From CAVSRC01 sp963782045 (GTDB taxonomy: Bacteria; Pseudomonadota; Alphaproteobacteria; Rhizobiales; Kaistiaceae), in assembly GCA_963782045.1 (NCBI GenBank), contig CAWAIR010000013.1, forward strand, positions 226,094 to 290,093: a DNA stretch of 64,000 bases, in the 5' to 3' direction. Made by a program: the position numbers and the translations under genes. A model generated the notes under the pieces. That model had not been told where the DNA came from, made no database searches, and saw only the letters and a list, made by a program, of their open reading frames with translations. Positions 8,278 through 16,540 of this stretch are shown piece after piece (positions within the stretch are counted from its first letter, which is position 1; the number at the start of each line of letters is the position of its first letter).

Positions 8278-8604
8278 ATGCGCAAATCGATCATCGCAGC
8301 CGGACTGGCCACCGCCCTGGCGGCGACCAGCTTCGCCGGCAGCGCCTCGGCGGCCCCCTACTACTGGCACCGCGACCACCATCATCGCCACTACGATCCC
8401 GGCCCGGCCATCGTCGCCGGCGCGATCTTCGGCATGATGGGAGCGGCGCTCGCCAACTCCTACCACCAGCCGTACTACGGTTACGGCGGCCCGCGCTCGC
8501 ACACCGCCTGGTGCGAATGGCGCTACAAGACCTACAACCCGGCCACCGACATGTTTTACGCGCGGCCGGGCGCGCAGGAATACTGCCACTCGCCCTACGA
8601 CTAG
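8278..8604 (+). CDS. BA14K-family exported protein (copy 3)
   Basis: The 108-residue product has a signal peptide ending SASA, a His/Tyr-rich stretch, a hydrophobic AIVAGAIFGMMGAAL segment, and the core AWCEWRYKTYNPATDMFY with the C-terminal Cys (EYCHSPYD). The ATG at 8278 follows AGAAGGAG. Upstream, GGAAC at 8190-8194 is followed at 15-16 bases by CGCT/GCTT, a poor match to the EcfG -10, so stress control of this copy is only possible. Confidence 0.85.
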   Translation: MRKSIIAAGLATALAATSFAGSASAAPYYWHRDHHHRHYDPGPAIVAGAIFGMMGAALANSYHQPYYGYGGPRSHTAWCEWRYKTYNPATDMFYARPGAQEYCHSPYD

Positions 8605-8611
8605 GGGCGCG

Positions 8612-9004
8612 TCAGCCGCGGAGCGCGGCTTCGATGGCGGCCTTGTCGATGATCGACCAGACGGTGGCGATGCGCTCGTCGACGAACTGGTAGAAGACGT
8701 TCTCGCTGAACCGGACCCGACGGCCGTTGACCGGAAGGCCGAAGAGCTCGCCTTGTGGCGTGCAGTCGAAATGCAGACGGCTCGCCACATAAGGCGGCTC
8801 GGCCACCAGCAAGCCGATGTCGAAGACGAGGTCGGGGATGGCCCGCACGTCGCCTTCCAGCATCGCGCGATAGCCCGACAGGCCAATGGCCTCGCCGTTG
8901 TAGTGGACGCCGGGGTCGACGAACGTCCCGAGCTCGGCCCAGTCCCTGCGGTTCAGGCAAGCGATATAGGCACGATAGCGGTCGGCGAGCTCGTCTTTGG
9001 TCAC
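8612..9004 (-). CDS. SnoaL-like / ester cyclase-type NTF2-fold protein
   Basis: The 130-residue protein has the profile of the SnoaL-like polyketide cyclase family: an N-terminal helix with YRAYIACLNRRDW, then VHYNGEAIGLSGYRAM and a C-terminal sheet ending with RIATVWSIIDKAAIE. Such proteins form small cone-shaped barrels that bind a hydrophobic ligand; many have no known reaction. The start is a GTG whose last bases form the stop of the upstream antiporter gene (GTGA overlap at 9001-9004), so translation is probably coupled. Confidence 0.8.
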   Translation of the reverse strand: MTKDELADRYRAYIACLNRRDWAELGTFVDPGVHYNGEAIGLSGYRAMLEGDVRAIPDLVFDIGLLVAEPPYVASRLHFDCTPQGELFGLPVNGRRVRFSENVFYQFVDERIATVWSIIDKAAIEAALRG

Positions 9005-10278
9005 GCCTCATTCCCCGTTAAGTCGGCCGGCTCCCCGGCGCCGGCAATGCGCCGCACCAGCGGCGCGATGGTCAGTCCCTGGACGATGATCGAGAAGATG
9101 ACGACGCCGTAGGTCGCCACCAGGATGGGGCTGCGATAGCTGCCGACCGGCAACGACAGCGCCAGCGCCACCGAGATGCCGCCGCGCAGGCCCCCCCACA
9201 CCATCACCCGCACCGAACCCGTCGCGAAGCGCTGGCGGAGCGACAAGAGCAGGATCGGCCAGGCGACCGAGACGTAGCGCGCGATCAGCACGATCGGCAC
9301 CGTGACGGCCGCCAGCACCAGCAGCGCGGGCGTGAAGGCAATGACCAGCACCTCCAGCGCGATCAGCACGAACAGCACCGAGTTGAGCAGCTCGTCGATC
9401 AGCTCCCAGAACTGGAAGAGATGGGTGCGCGTCGTCTCGCTCATCGCCGTCGCCTTGCCGCGGTTGCCGACCAGCAGGCCGGCGACCACCACGGCGATCG
9501 GGCCGGAGGTGTGGATATGGAGCGCCAGCGCGTAGAGCCCGGTGACCAGGCCCAGCGTGATCAGGATCTCGACCGGGTAGTCGTCGATCGATTCCATGGC
9601 GCGCACGGCGAGCAGTCCGGCGACGACGCCGAGCGCCGCCCCGCCGACCGCCTCGACCAGGAAGACCTCGCCGGCGTGGAGCAGATCGAGGCTGTCGCCG
9701 TTGACCGCGATGCTGATGAGGACGGTGAACACCACCACGCCCACCCCGTCGTTGAACAGGCTCTCGCCGGCGATCTTGATTTCCATGCTCGCCGGCAGCC
9801 GAACGGTCTTGAGCAGCGCCAGCACCGCCACCGGATCGGTCGGCGAGATCAGTGCGCCGAAGACCAGCGCCCAGATCAGCGGCAGATCGATGCCGAGCAG
9901 GCGCGCCGCGCCCCACGTCGCCGCCCCGACGACGACGGTGGAGAGGACGACGCCGGCCGTCGCCAACAGCCCCACCGCCCAGGCCTCGGCCCTGAGCCTG
10001 CCGAAATCGACCTGCAACGCTCCGGCAAAGAGCAGGAAGGCGAGCAGGCCGTTCATCATGGTGTCGTAGAAATTGATCTGGGCGACCGCGCCGGTGAAGC
10101 TCTCGCGAAAGCCCGTCTCCGGGAACACGTCGTCGACCATGATGAGCGCCAGCGAGGCGGCGAGGCCGAGCACCAGCAAGCCGATCGCATGCGGCAGGTG
10201 GATGAAGCGCCGGTTGACCCAGCCGAACACCGCCGAGAGGACGACCACCAGCGCCGCGATGTCGAAGAAGCTCAGCAT
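9001..10278 (-). CDS. CPA1-family Na+/H+ antiporter
   Basis: The 425-residue protein has about 12 hydrophobic segments from the first residues on. ALISPTDPVAVLALLK and AGESLFNDGVGVVVF (about residues 140-180) are the ion-binding motifs of CPA1 exchangers, including the Asp of the FNDG motif. GGLRGGISVALALSLP near residue 370 is another family mark. It exchanges Na+ or K+ for protons across the inner membrane and would serve pH and ion homeostasis. It overlaps the SnoaL-like gene by four bases and is probably co-transcribed with it. Confidence 0.93.
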   Translation of the reverse strand: MLSFFDIAALVVVLSAVFGWVNRRFIHLPHAIGLLVLGLAASLALIMVDDVFPETGFRESFTGAVAQINFYDTMMNGLLAFLLFAGALQVDFGRLRAEAWAVGLLATAGVVLSTVVVGAATWGAARLLGIDLPLIWALVFGALISPTDPVAVLALLKTVRLPASMEIKIAGESLFNDGVGVVVFTVLISIAVNGDSLDLLHAGEVFLVEAVGGAALGVVAGLLAVRAMESIDDYPVEILITLGLVTGLYALALHIHTSGPIAVVVAGLLVGNRGKATAMSETTRTHLFQFWELIDELLNSVLFVLIALEVLVIAFTPALLVLAAVTVPIVLIARYVSVAWPILLLSLRQRFATGSVRVMVWGGLRGGISVALALSLPVGSYRSPILVATYGVVIFSIIVQGLTIAPLVRRIAGAGEPADLTGNEA

Positions 10279-10334
10279 GGCTGTCCCCTGCCCGTCTGAC
10301 CGCGACTGAGGTTAGCGATGGCGCGCGGCAAAGG

Positions 10335-10814
10335 CTATTGCGCGAGAATCTTCGCCATACGCGGCAGCATGCGGCCGGCAATGGAGCCGGAGGGCGACTG
10401 CCCGACCACCCGCATCCCCATGCGCTGGTAGAAGGCGACCGCGTTGGGATCGGCATCGAGGGTAAGTCGCCCCGCCTTCAGCGCGGCGGCGCGCACCTCG
10501 GCATGGCGCCAGAGCGCGCGGCCGATGCCGGAGCCGATCGCCGCCGGCTCGACGAAGAGCAGCCGCACCTCGAGGGCGCGGCCATCCTCGCGGTCCTCGG
10601 GAATGAGTTGCAGGAGGCCGACGACCGCTTCGTCCCGCTCGGCGACCCACACTTGGCCCTTCTCGACCGCCGCCGGCCAGACGGTCAGTTCGGCGCGGCA
10701 GAGCGCCATGAAGGCATCGTCATAGCCCCACAGCGCCTTTGAGCGCAGCGCCAGCGCGGACAGCGCCGGCGCCTCCGGCGGGCGCGCCCGCCGGATGTCG
10801 AGACGCCCGGACAA
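10335..10814 (-). CDS. GNAT-family N-acetyltransferase
   Basis: The 159-residue protein fits the GNAT fold: an N-terminal helix pair, a beta4-beta5 region VRLLFVEPAAIGSGIGRALWRHA with the acetyl-CoA binding R/Q-x-x-G-x-G/A-like loop (here AIGSGIG), and a final LDADPNAVAFYQRMGM. The start is a TTG at 10814, which lies just past the end of ilvC on the same strand. The substrate is unknown. Confidence 0.85.
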   Translation of the reverse strand: MSGRLDIRRARPPEAPALSALALRSKALWGYDDAFMALCRAELTVWPAAVEKGQVWVAERDEAVVGLLQLIPEDREDGRALEVRLLFVEPAAIGSGIGRALWRHAEVRAAALKAGRLTLDADPNAVAFYQRMGMRVVGQSPSGSIAGRMLPRMAKILAQ

Positions 10815-10818
10815 GACC

Positions 10819-11838
10819 CTAGTTCTTCTCCTTGTCGACCAGCTTGTTGGCGCCGATCCACGGCATCATGCCGCGCAGGCGCACGCCGACCTCCTCGATC
10901 GGATGGGCGTCGTTCATGCGCCGCGTCGCCTTGAAGCGCGCCGCTCCCGACTTCCACTCCTGCATCCACGTCGAGGTGAACTTGCCAGACTGGATGTCCT
11001 TGAGCACGCGGCGCATCTCCGCCTTGGTCTCGTCGCTGATGATGCGCGGACCGCTCATGTACTCGCCGAACTCGGCAGTGTTGGAAATCGAGTAATTCAT
11101 GTTGGCGATGCCGCCCTCGTAGATGAGGTCGACGATCAGCTTCACCTCGTGCAGGCACTCGAAATAGGCCATCTCCGGCGCGTAGCCGGCCTCGACCAGG
11201 GTCTCGAAGCCGCCACGGATAAGCTCGACCAGGCCGCCGCAGAGCACCACCTGCTCGCCGAAGAGGTCGGTCTCGCACTCCTCCTTGAATGTCGTCTCGA
11301 TGACGCCCGAGCGTCCGCCGCCGATGCCGCAGGCATAGGACAGCGCCAGATCGTGGGCGTTCTCGCTAGCGTCCTGCTGCACCGCGATCAGGCAGGGCAC
11401 GCCGCCGCCCTTCTGGTATTCGCCGCGCACCGTGTGCCCGGGGCCCTTGGGCGCGATCATGATGACGTCGATGGTCTTCTTCGGCTCGATCAGGTTGAAG
11501 TGGACGTTGAGGCCATGGGCAAAGGCGATGGCCGCGCCGTCGCGGATGTTGCCGGCGATGTGGTCGTTCCAGATGTCGGCCTGAATCTCGTCGGGCGCGC
11601 ACATCATGATGAGGTCGGCCCAGGCGGCGGCTTCCGCCACCGACTTCACCGGCAGTCCGTCGGCCTCCACCTTCTTCGCCGTCGCCGAGCCGGCCTTGAG
11701 CGCGATGGCCACGTCCTTGACGCCGGAATCGCGCAGGTTGAGGGCATGGGCCCGGCCCTGGCTGCCGTAACCGACGATCGCCACCTTGCGGGCCTTGATC
11801 AGGTTGAGATCGGCATCCCGATCGTAATAGACGCGCAT
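10819..11838 (-). CDS. ilvC: Ketol-acid reductoisomerase (NADP+)
   Basis: IlvC converts 2-acetolactate and 2-aceto-2-hydroxybutyrate to dihydroxy acids, the second common step in valine, isoleucine and leucine synthesis. The 339-residue class I (short) enzyme shows the Rossmann motif GYGSQGRAHALNLRDSG at about residues 24-40 and the long conserved C-terminal domain with GETDLFGEQ-type metal-binding sequence (here ECETDLFGEQVVLCGG). The Arg and Ser in the binding loop (LKAGSATAKK) are consistent with NADPH. AGGGAACG precedes the ATG. I see no leader peptide in front of this gene. Confidence 0.98.
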   Translation of the reverse strand: MRVYYDRDADLNLIKARKVAIVGYGSQGRAHALNLRDSGVKDVAIALKAGSATAKKVEADGLPVKSVAEAAAWADLIMMCAPDEIQADIWNDHIAGNIRDGAAIAFAHGLNVHFNLIEPKKTIDVIMIAPKGPGHTVRGEYQKGGGVPCLIAVQQDASENAHDLALSYACGIGGGRSGVIETTFKEECETDLFGEQVVLCGGLVELIRGGFETLVEAGYAPEMAYFECLHEVKLIVDLIYEGGIANMNYSISNTAEFGEYMSGPRIISDETKAEMRRVLKDIQSGKFTSTWMQEWKSGAARFKATRRMNDAHPIEEVGVRLRGMMPWIGANKLVDKEKN

Positions 11839-12023
11839 GAACGTTCCCTCTCGTGTCTGGGCTGCCGGAATCCCGGCGTTTTGGGGATACCCCGGCGCGG
11901 GTTCCGGGCGGTTCTAGCTTCCGGGAGGGAGGCGTGCAACGGCGGAAATCGGACGCTGGTGCGCCCGGCGGCCCGTTGCTTGGGGAGCGTGAGGGTAGAT
12001 TGGGCCTGCCGGGCGCTGCGCGG

Positions 12024-12302
12024 CTACATGCGTAGCGAGCGCGCGTCGTTGAATGCCGCGCCGATGATCCGCCGCATCTGCTCGGCGAGGAAGCGCTGGT
12101 CGTCCTCCGGCACGTTGGCGAAGGCGATGCCGCTGACCGCGTTCAGCGCGCGCGATTCCAGCGCATCGATGCGCCGGTCGAAATCGCTGCCGGCGAAGCG
12201 GCGCAGTTCCTTGGCCATGTCGTGGAATATGTCGTTGAAAGCAGCCACCGTCGCTCCGGCGAGAGCCGTGACCAGGACTGTCTGTCGCGTGTTGTCCATC
12301 AT
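12024..12302 (-). CDS. Small hypothetical protein
   Basis: This 92-residue product starts MMDNTRQ at 12302. It has one weakly hydrophobic stretch (VLVTALAGATVAAFNDI) and a charged helical remainder rich in Arg, Glu and Asp. Codon use looks like that of neighbouring genes. I do not recognise a family. A strong hairpin followed by T lies a few bases upstream, so it may be read only when transcription passes that terminator, or from a promoter within the gap. Confidence 0.5.
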   Translation of the reverse strand: MMDNTRQTVLVTALAGATVAAFNDIFHDMAKELRRFAGSDFDRRIDALESRALNAVSGIAFANVPEDDQRFLAEQMRRIIGAAFNDARSLRM

Positions 12303-12324
12303 TATTGTTGTTGTTGCCCCACCA

Positions 12325-12368
12325 AAAACTTCGGTTGACGGGGCCGGGCCTCCTCGGCCCCGTCAACC
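12325..12368 (-). terminator. Intrinsic terminator downstream of luxI
   Basis: The arms 12333-12345 and 12356-12368 (GGTTGACGGGGCC and its complement) form a perfect 13-base stem around a 10-base loop. On the minus strand it is followed by GAAGTTTTTGG. It lies about 230 bases past the luxI stop and about 25 bases before the small gene at 12302. Confidence 0.7.
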
Positions 12369-12600
12369 GTTCCTGCGCACACCAACTCGCAACCATCATC
12401 GCAACGAGCTGCAGTTCGTCTCGATGACCGGGCTTGGAGTTCATGCGGAGTGCTGCAGTCCGCCGCAAACAACCGCTTTGTCGCCGCCTTGCGCCTCGAT
12501 ACTGGCGGAATTGAACAGCCTCGGCATGCGGGCGGACAATTCCCTCATTTGAGGGGACGTGTTCCGCGCGAACGTGTGACCCCTTCGCTCCTTGCCTCCC
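12369..12600. other. Non-coding stretch between luxI and its terminator
   Basis: No convincing gene was seen here on either strand. CCCTCA-TT-TGAGGG at about 12542-12556 is a small hairpin. The stretch probably forms the 3' untranslated part of the luxI transcript. Confidence 0.4.
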
Positions 12601-13227
12601 TTATGCCGCGACGCGATCGCTGGCGGCCGGTCCCTTGATATCCGGCGGCGCCTGCAAGCGCGCATTGACCTCCGCCAGGATCGTCGCCGAGACCGGGAAC
12701 AGGCCGAGATAGACCGGTGCGCCGTAGCGATCGGTTCTGCCCAGCACGTCCACCTCGCAGCCGATGCGGCGATAGAGCCTGAGCATCCTCTCGTCGAAAT
12801 TGCCGAGGACCGATTCGACACCGGCGGCGAGCGCGACGCTGCCGAGCCCCGAGATGAGCGCGCGCGAGGCGACGATCTGGTCGCGATGGCGCAGGGCGTC
12901 CTCGTCGACGCAGAAGCGGGTGCACTCCCAGATGGTCGGCGCGCTGAGCAGCGCCGCATCGGGCATCGTGTCGGAGAAGAAATCGGCGAGCACGGTCGGG
13001 CCGGTGGTCGGCAGCAGCCGCAGGCTGCCTCGAACTTCGGTCCCCGTCTCGTCGGTGTGGATCAGGTAAACCGGACCGAGATCGTCGAACCGGTCGCGCT
13101 CCTTGCCGTCAACGACGCTGACATCCCACTTCAGGCGCTCCGCGAACACGCGCGCCCGCAGGCGGAACATTTCATCGAGCAGATGCGCGTGCTCACGCGC
13201 GTTATGCTCCTGAACCACCACGATCAT
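12601..13227 (-). CDS. Acyl-homoserine-lactone synthase (LuxI family)
   Basis: The 208-residue protein makes an N-acyl-homoserine lactone signal from S-adenosylmethionine and an acyl-ACP or acyl-CoA. Family residues are visible: FRLRARVFAERLKWDV (Arg, Phe and Trp of the SAM site, about residues 20-35), the Asp pair in RDRFDDLGP, GSLRLLP with the conserved Arg near 70, and WECTRF with the catalytic-region Glu and Arg near 100. The ATG at 13227 was chosen because GGAGCG precedes it and LuxI proteins begin almost at once with this strand; the frame to 13311 is without conservation. It follows a luxR gene on the same strand. The acyl chain cannot be read from sequence. Confidence 0.93.
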   Translation of the reverse strand: MIVVVQEHNAREHAHLLDEMFRLRARVFAERLKWDVSVVDGKERDRFDDLGPVYLIHTDETGTEVRGSLRLLPTTGPTVLADFFSDTMPDAALLSAPTIWECTRFCVDEDALRHRDQIVASRALISGLGSVALAAGVESVLGNFDERMLRLYRRIGCEVDVLGRTDRYGAPVYLGLFPVSATILAEVNARLQAPPDIKGPAASDRVAA

Positions 13228-13343
13228 CTGCAACGCTCCACACAAACTCGGAAACAGAGGCCAGTCCGGCAACCGAGACTCCAATGCCGCCGCCGCCCCA
13301 ACAAGGGCCATACGCCGCGAGCGCTAAGGATCGATTTCGGCAG

Positions 13344-13364
13344 ATGCTCAAGCTTGAATTGCAT
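13344..13364. promoter_or_regulatory. Candidate LuxR binding site upstream of luxI
   Basis: TCAAGCTTGA at 13348-13357 is a perfect 10-base palindrome, loosely flanked by ATGC and GCAT. It lies 117 bases before the luxI start in the luxR-luxI gap. Lux boxes are about 20-base palindromes, so the position fits, but the match to any known consensus is weak. Confidence 0.25.
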
Positions 13365-13384
13365 TCGACCGATTGCCGCCGGAT

Positions 13385-14122
13385 CTACAGCTTTAGCAAT
13401 CCGAGCTTGATGGCGCGGCTGACGGCTTGTGCCGATGTGACGCAGTCGAGCTTGTGGCGCACCGACTTCAGATAGCCGCGCGTGGTGTGGAACGAGATGT
13501 CGAGGATGGCGGCGATCTCGCCGGCGTCCTTGCCCAGCGCCGTCCAGCGCAGGACTTCGAGCTCGCGGGCGGAAAGGTGCGGCCGGTCCTCGCCGAAGAC
13601 GTCGCGGATGACCCGCTGATGGAGGCGGTTGGCGATCTCGATCAGCAGCGGCATGTTCGTCAACAGGAAATCCTCCCACTCCTCCTCGGTGCGCGAGAAC
13701 GAGATCGAGAACAGGCCGCGGTGGCCGTGCTTGCCGATGACCGGGATCGACACCCCGAAGGGGCCGACGCCGTGGGCGAGCGCATCCTGCAGGAAGACCA
13801 TCTCCCGCTCGGTGCTGACGGTGAGCTCGTTCCACTGGAAGGGCAGCATGCGCTGGAAGCCTTCGCGCAGCACCGGATCGACGTCGACGTAGTTGTTCTG
13901 CAGGTACTGCTTGATCCACGACGCCGGGTAGGTCAGCCGGATGTACGGGTCGACCGACGGGCTCGCCCCCAGTTTCGACGAATGGTAGACGACGTGGTCG
14001 ACCGACAGGAAATTGCGCAGCCGGGTGACGACGACATCGATGTCCTCGCCCTCCTCGATGATCGCAGCCGCGGTGGCCAGTTGGTCTTGGTCAACGGCTT
14101 TCTTGGGCGTGGTCGTGCTCAT
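13385..14122 (-). CDS. LuxR-family autoinducer-binding transcriptional regulator
   Basis: The 245-residue protein has an N-terminal autoinducer-binding domain (about residues 25-170) with the family residues YPASWIKQYLQNNYVDVDPVL (in two parts, Trp, Tyr, Asp and Pro) and a C-terminal GerE-type helix-turn-helix, HLSARELEVLRWTALGK through FHTTRGYLKSVRHKL. It should bind the signal made by the neighbouring LuxI and control luxI and other genes. I start it at the ATG at 14122, where GGTGGGGG precedes; the longer frame to 14251 has no conserved sequence. luxI begins 158 bases downstream. Confidence 0.94.
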   Translation of the reverse strand: MSTTTPKKAVDQDQLATAAAIIEEGEDIDVVVTRLRNFLSVDHVVYHSSKLGASPSVDPYIRLTYPASWIKQYLQNNYVDVDPVLREGFQRMLPFQWNELTVSTEREMVFLQDALAHGVGPFGVSIPVIGKHGHRGLFSISFSRTEEEWEDFLLTNMPLLIEIANRLHQRVIRDVFGEDRPHLSARELEVLRWTALGKDAGEIAAILDISFHTTRGYLKSVRHKLDCVTSAQAVSRAIKLGLLKL

Positions 14123-14269
14123 GGGCCCCCACCGACCACACGCGACCAGCGCGTCAAATGCTGCAAGCTGGCGGAGCGCGGGCTCGCCACCTACTGCGTC
14201 AACGCAGGCCACTCTGGACATTACCGATCCGCAGCAGGTCGGCTCTGCCACGGTCGGCGTTTCTCTCGC

Positions 14270-14288
14270 CTGACAATTTTCAAGTCAG
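14270..14288. promoter_or_regulatory. Inverted repeat upstream of luxR
   Basis: CTGAC-N9-GTCAG spans 19 bases, close to the size of a lux box, and lies about 150 bases before the luxR start. TGACG-TTT-CGTCA at about 14358-14371 is another short inverted repeat in the same gap. Either could be an operator of luxR; this rests on symmetry and position only. Confidence 0.3.
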
Positions 14289-14380
14289 TTTAGCCCATCT
14301 CTGGCCGGCGGCAATGATAGACGTCACAGGCCATGCAGCGATGGCCTTGTTCAACCTGACGTTTCGTCAATAGGGCAGAC

Positions 14381-14731
14381 CTATCTGGCGGCCGCCAGCA
14401 GCGTATCGACGTTGCGGTAGAACGAAGATGGGTCGCGGTAGCCGACGATACGGCCGATTTCCCGGCCATGATCGCGCAGGATGAAGGTCGGCACCAGGCG
14501 CACGTCCCTGATGTCCGGCGACAGGCCACCGGCGGCGTTTATGCGGCGGAGCGGCGCTGCACGGCCTTGCGGCGTGCGGTCATAGGACCGGGCGACCGTC
14601 GCATCGAAGCGCAGGCAGACCGCGCAGCGGTCGAGTTCGACCGCGATCAGCTCCGCGGCCGCCGCCGGCGTCGCGCCGCCGACCGCTATCAACGTTGCCG
14701 CCATCGCAACCAGTCGCGCTGACCGGCCCAT
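14381..14731 (-). CDS. Exported thioredoxin-fold protein (SoxS-like)
   Basis: The 116-residue product has a signal peptide (about residues 1-26, ending PAAAA) followed by LIAVELDRCAVCLRFD, a CxxC redox pair (Cys-Ala-Val-Cys) at the start of a short thioredoxin fold, and VRLVPTFILRDHGREIGRIVGYRD with the cis-Pro that normally faces the active site. Small periplasmic proteins of this type reduce or maintain disulfides of partner proteins, SoxS being the named example. No sox genes are seen here, so the partner is unknown. Confidence 0.75.
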   Translation of the reverse strand: MGRSARLVAMAATLIAVGGATPAAAAELIAVELDRCAVCLRFDATVARSYDRTPQGRAAPLRRINAAGGLSPDIRDVRLVPTFILRDHGREIGRIVGYRDPSSFYRNVDTLLAAAR

Positions 14732-14845
14732 GACCAGCCCCAGAAGTTATCCACAGGCCGGGAACGCTATGGCGGAAAGCCGACCAGGACCTTGTCGGGC
14801 AGCGGCGCATTTGATGCGAATTGTTGGAAATCGTACCCGAACGGT

Positions 14846-15520
14846 TCAGTCGAGCGCCTTCCAGCCGAAATCGAGCAGCGGCCGGGCGCGCCCGGTGAAG
14901 TCGACGATCCTGGCGGCGAGCTGCGGACTGCGGATGTCGGCCTCGGTGAGCGGTTCCTCGACCAGAAAGGATTTCAGGCGGACGGCACCGTCGAGCGGCC
15001 CGCCCTTCAGCGCCTCGAAGCCGCGCGGCACACGGCTGAGCTGAAACTCGCTGGTCAGCGCCAGCTTGCCCTTGGCCAGCGCCGTCTCCATCGCCTTAAA
15101 ATGCGCCGGCTTGTCGGCGATCGTCTGGCGCATCTTCGCCAGCTCCGCCGGCTCCAGGTTGTAGAAGCCGGCGGCGACGAAGCAGCCCTCCGGATCGATG
15201 TGGATGTAGACCAGACCCTGGTCGAGCTTGCCGCCGAAGCGGGTCAGCGTCGCGCCGCAATGGGTCTTGTAAGGGCTCTTGTCCTTGGCGAAGCGCACGT
15301 CGCGGTAGATGCGGAAGATCGAGCGCTTGCCCTCGGCTTTCAGCGGAATCTTCCTGCTTGCGTAAGCCTCGGTGAGGTCCTCGAGCAGCGCCACCATCGG
15401 GCCCTGCACGTCGCTCTGGTAGAGCGCCTTGTTCTCCTCGAACCACGCCTTGTCCTGATGGAATTTGAGCGCCTTGAAGAAGGCCAGCGCCTTCGGCCCG
15501 AAACCCTTGAAGCGCCCCAT
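14846..15520 (-). CDS. DUF2461 family protein
   Basis: The 224-residue protein matches the DUF2461 (TIGR02453) family: FFKALKFHQDKAWFEENKALY at the start (read in two parts), RIYRDVRFAKDKSPYKTHCG at residues 65-90, and VYIHIDPEGCFVAAGFY in the middle. The family is widespread, and its biochemical role is unknown. The ATG at 15520 was chosen by these N-terminal landmarks; a longer frame extends upstream, but it overlaps the next gene. Confidence 0.88.
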   Translation of the reverse strand: MGRFKGFGPKALAFFKALKFHQDKAWFEENKALYQSDVQGPMVALLEDLTEAYASRKIPLKAEGKRSIFRIYRDVRFAKDKSPYKTHCGATLTRFGGKLDQGLVYIHIDPEGCFVAAGFYNLEPAELAKMRQTIADKPAHFKAMETALAKGKLALTSEFQLSRVPRGFEALKGGPLDGAVRLKSFLVEEPLTEADIRSPQLAARIVDFTGRARPLLDFGWKALD

Positions 15521-15531
15521 CGCCCTCCCCT

Positions 15532-16203
15532 TCAATCGGCCAGGTATTCGCCGCTCACCAGATCGCGATAACGGCCGCGCGGCTGACGGCCGACGACGCG
15601 CAGCGCCAGCCCCTCCATCAGCCCGGGCAGGCTCTTGTCGAGCCGCTCCAGCGTCTTGCGCACGCGGGTGATCTCGTCGCGCCCGCCGGTGCGGAAGAAG
15701 ATGTCGTAGAAGTAGATGTCGAGCAGCGAGGAGCGCGTGTAGTCGATCTCCTCGCCGTAGCCGGCGACCCACATCAGCCGGTTGCCGATCTCCTCGCCGC
15801 GGATCTTGGCCGGCCGCATGACCTCGATCAGATTGCCGGCGTCGCCGAACTTGCACGAGCCGAACAGCACGCCCTTCAGCCGATGCTGCCGCCGGCCGCG
15901 ATTGGCGTCGACGAAGGTGTTGCGCAGGAAGGTACGCGACAGGCCGGAGCCGTCCGGCGCCTCGATCTTGCCGAAGTCGCCGTGGGCGGCGATGTAGAGG
16001 AAGTCGACCCCGTTGCCCGACATGATGAAGCGGACCGCGTCGCGGAAGGAGCCGGCGCCGACGAAGCGCTCATAGGTGAAGGCGTCCGAGCGGTCCTTGA
16101 GCGCGTAGGACAGGAACTCGAACAGCGGCCGTACGGTGTGGTGCCCGTCGTCGAACCAGCGGGTCTCGATGACCCCCAGACCGAGGTGACGCGTAGCCGC
16201 CAA
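15532..16203 (-). CDS. Hypothetical protein with possible caspase-like His/Cys dyad
   Basis: I do not recognise a named family. The frame is open to 16491, but I prefer the TTG at 16203, because AAAGGAGG sits eight bases upstream and the more distal part is AT-rich and looks like a promoter. In this 223-residue form DFLYIAAHGDFG places a His at about residue 74 after a hydrophobic strand, and GVLFGSCKFGDAGN places a Cys at about residue 117 after another. A strand-His-Gly then strand-Ser-Cys pattern about 43 residues apart is that of caspase-fold (CHAT, metacaspase-like) peptidases. This fold assignment is inference. DUF2461 lies directly downstream on the same strand. Confidence 0.5.
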   Translation of the reverse strand: MAATRHLGLGVIETRWFDDGHHTVRPLFEFLSYALKDRSDAFTYERFVGAGSFRDAVRFIMSGNGVDFLYIAAHGDFGKIEAPDGSGLSRTFLRNTFVDANRGRRQHRLKGVLFGSCKFGDAGNLIEVMRPAKIRGEEIGNRLMWVAGYGEEIDYTRSSLLDIYFYDIFFRTGGRDEITRVRKTLERLDKSLPGLMEGLALRVVGRQPRGRYRDLVSGEYLAD

Positions 16204-16540
16204 TGTCAGGCCCTCCTTTACTCGATACTGCCACGGAACGGAGGCGGCGCACACGTCCGACAATCGGTCGCGGTAACCTCCTATTGAAAGACGAGAACAA
16301 TGCAAATTCAGGAGGTTATGATAGTCACTTAAAGCATGAAAATCGCCCGGAGTGCGGGCAACATCGATCACATTTTCGAGGATGACGCACCGCCCGGGGC
16401 GGCCCGTCCGAGGATCGAAAATAGGCGCTGCACGGTGGCCGCGGCAAGCCTCTTTGCAGGGCAAAACGGCCCCCCGGACCGATCGCCGCAAGTTCCCTCC
16501 GGCGCCCCTGGCCGGCGCCGCCCGCCCCCGCCTCCGCCCG
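16204..16540. other. Intergenic region between the small HTH gene and the caspase-like gene
   Basis: The part at 16270-16330 is AT-rich and, on the minus strand, holds promoter-like sequence (TTGCAT and TATCAT-like hexamers) and an AGGAGG at about 16277-16282. The part at 16440-16540 is very G+C rich, with a GGCGCC hairpin just past the HTH gene that could end its transcript. No gene on the plus strand is convincing. Confidence 0.35.

Noticed and set aside
11839..12020. Leader peptide or attenuator before ilvC
   Set aside because: Short hairpins exist, but there is no frame rich in branched-chain codons and no T-run.
16204..16491. N-terminal extension of the caspase-like protein
   Set aside because: The extra sequence is AT-rich and promoter-like, and a strong ribosome-binding site stands before TTG 16203.
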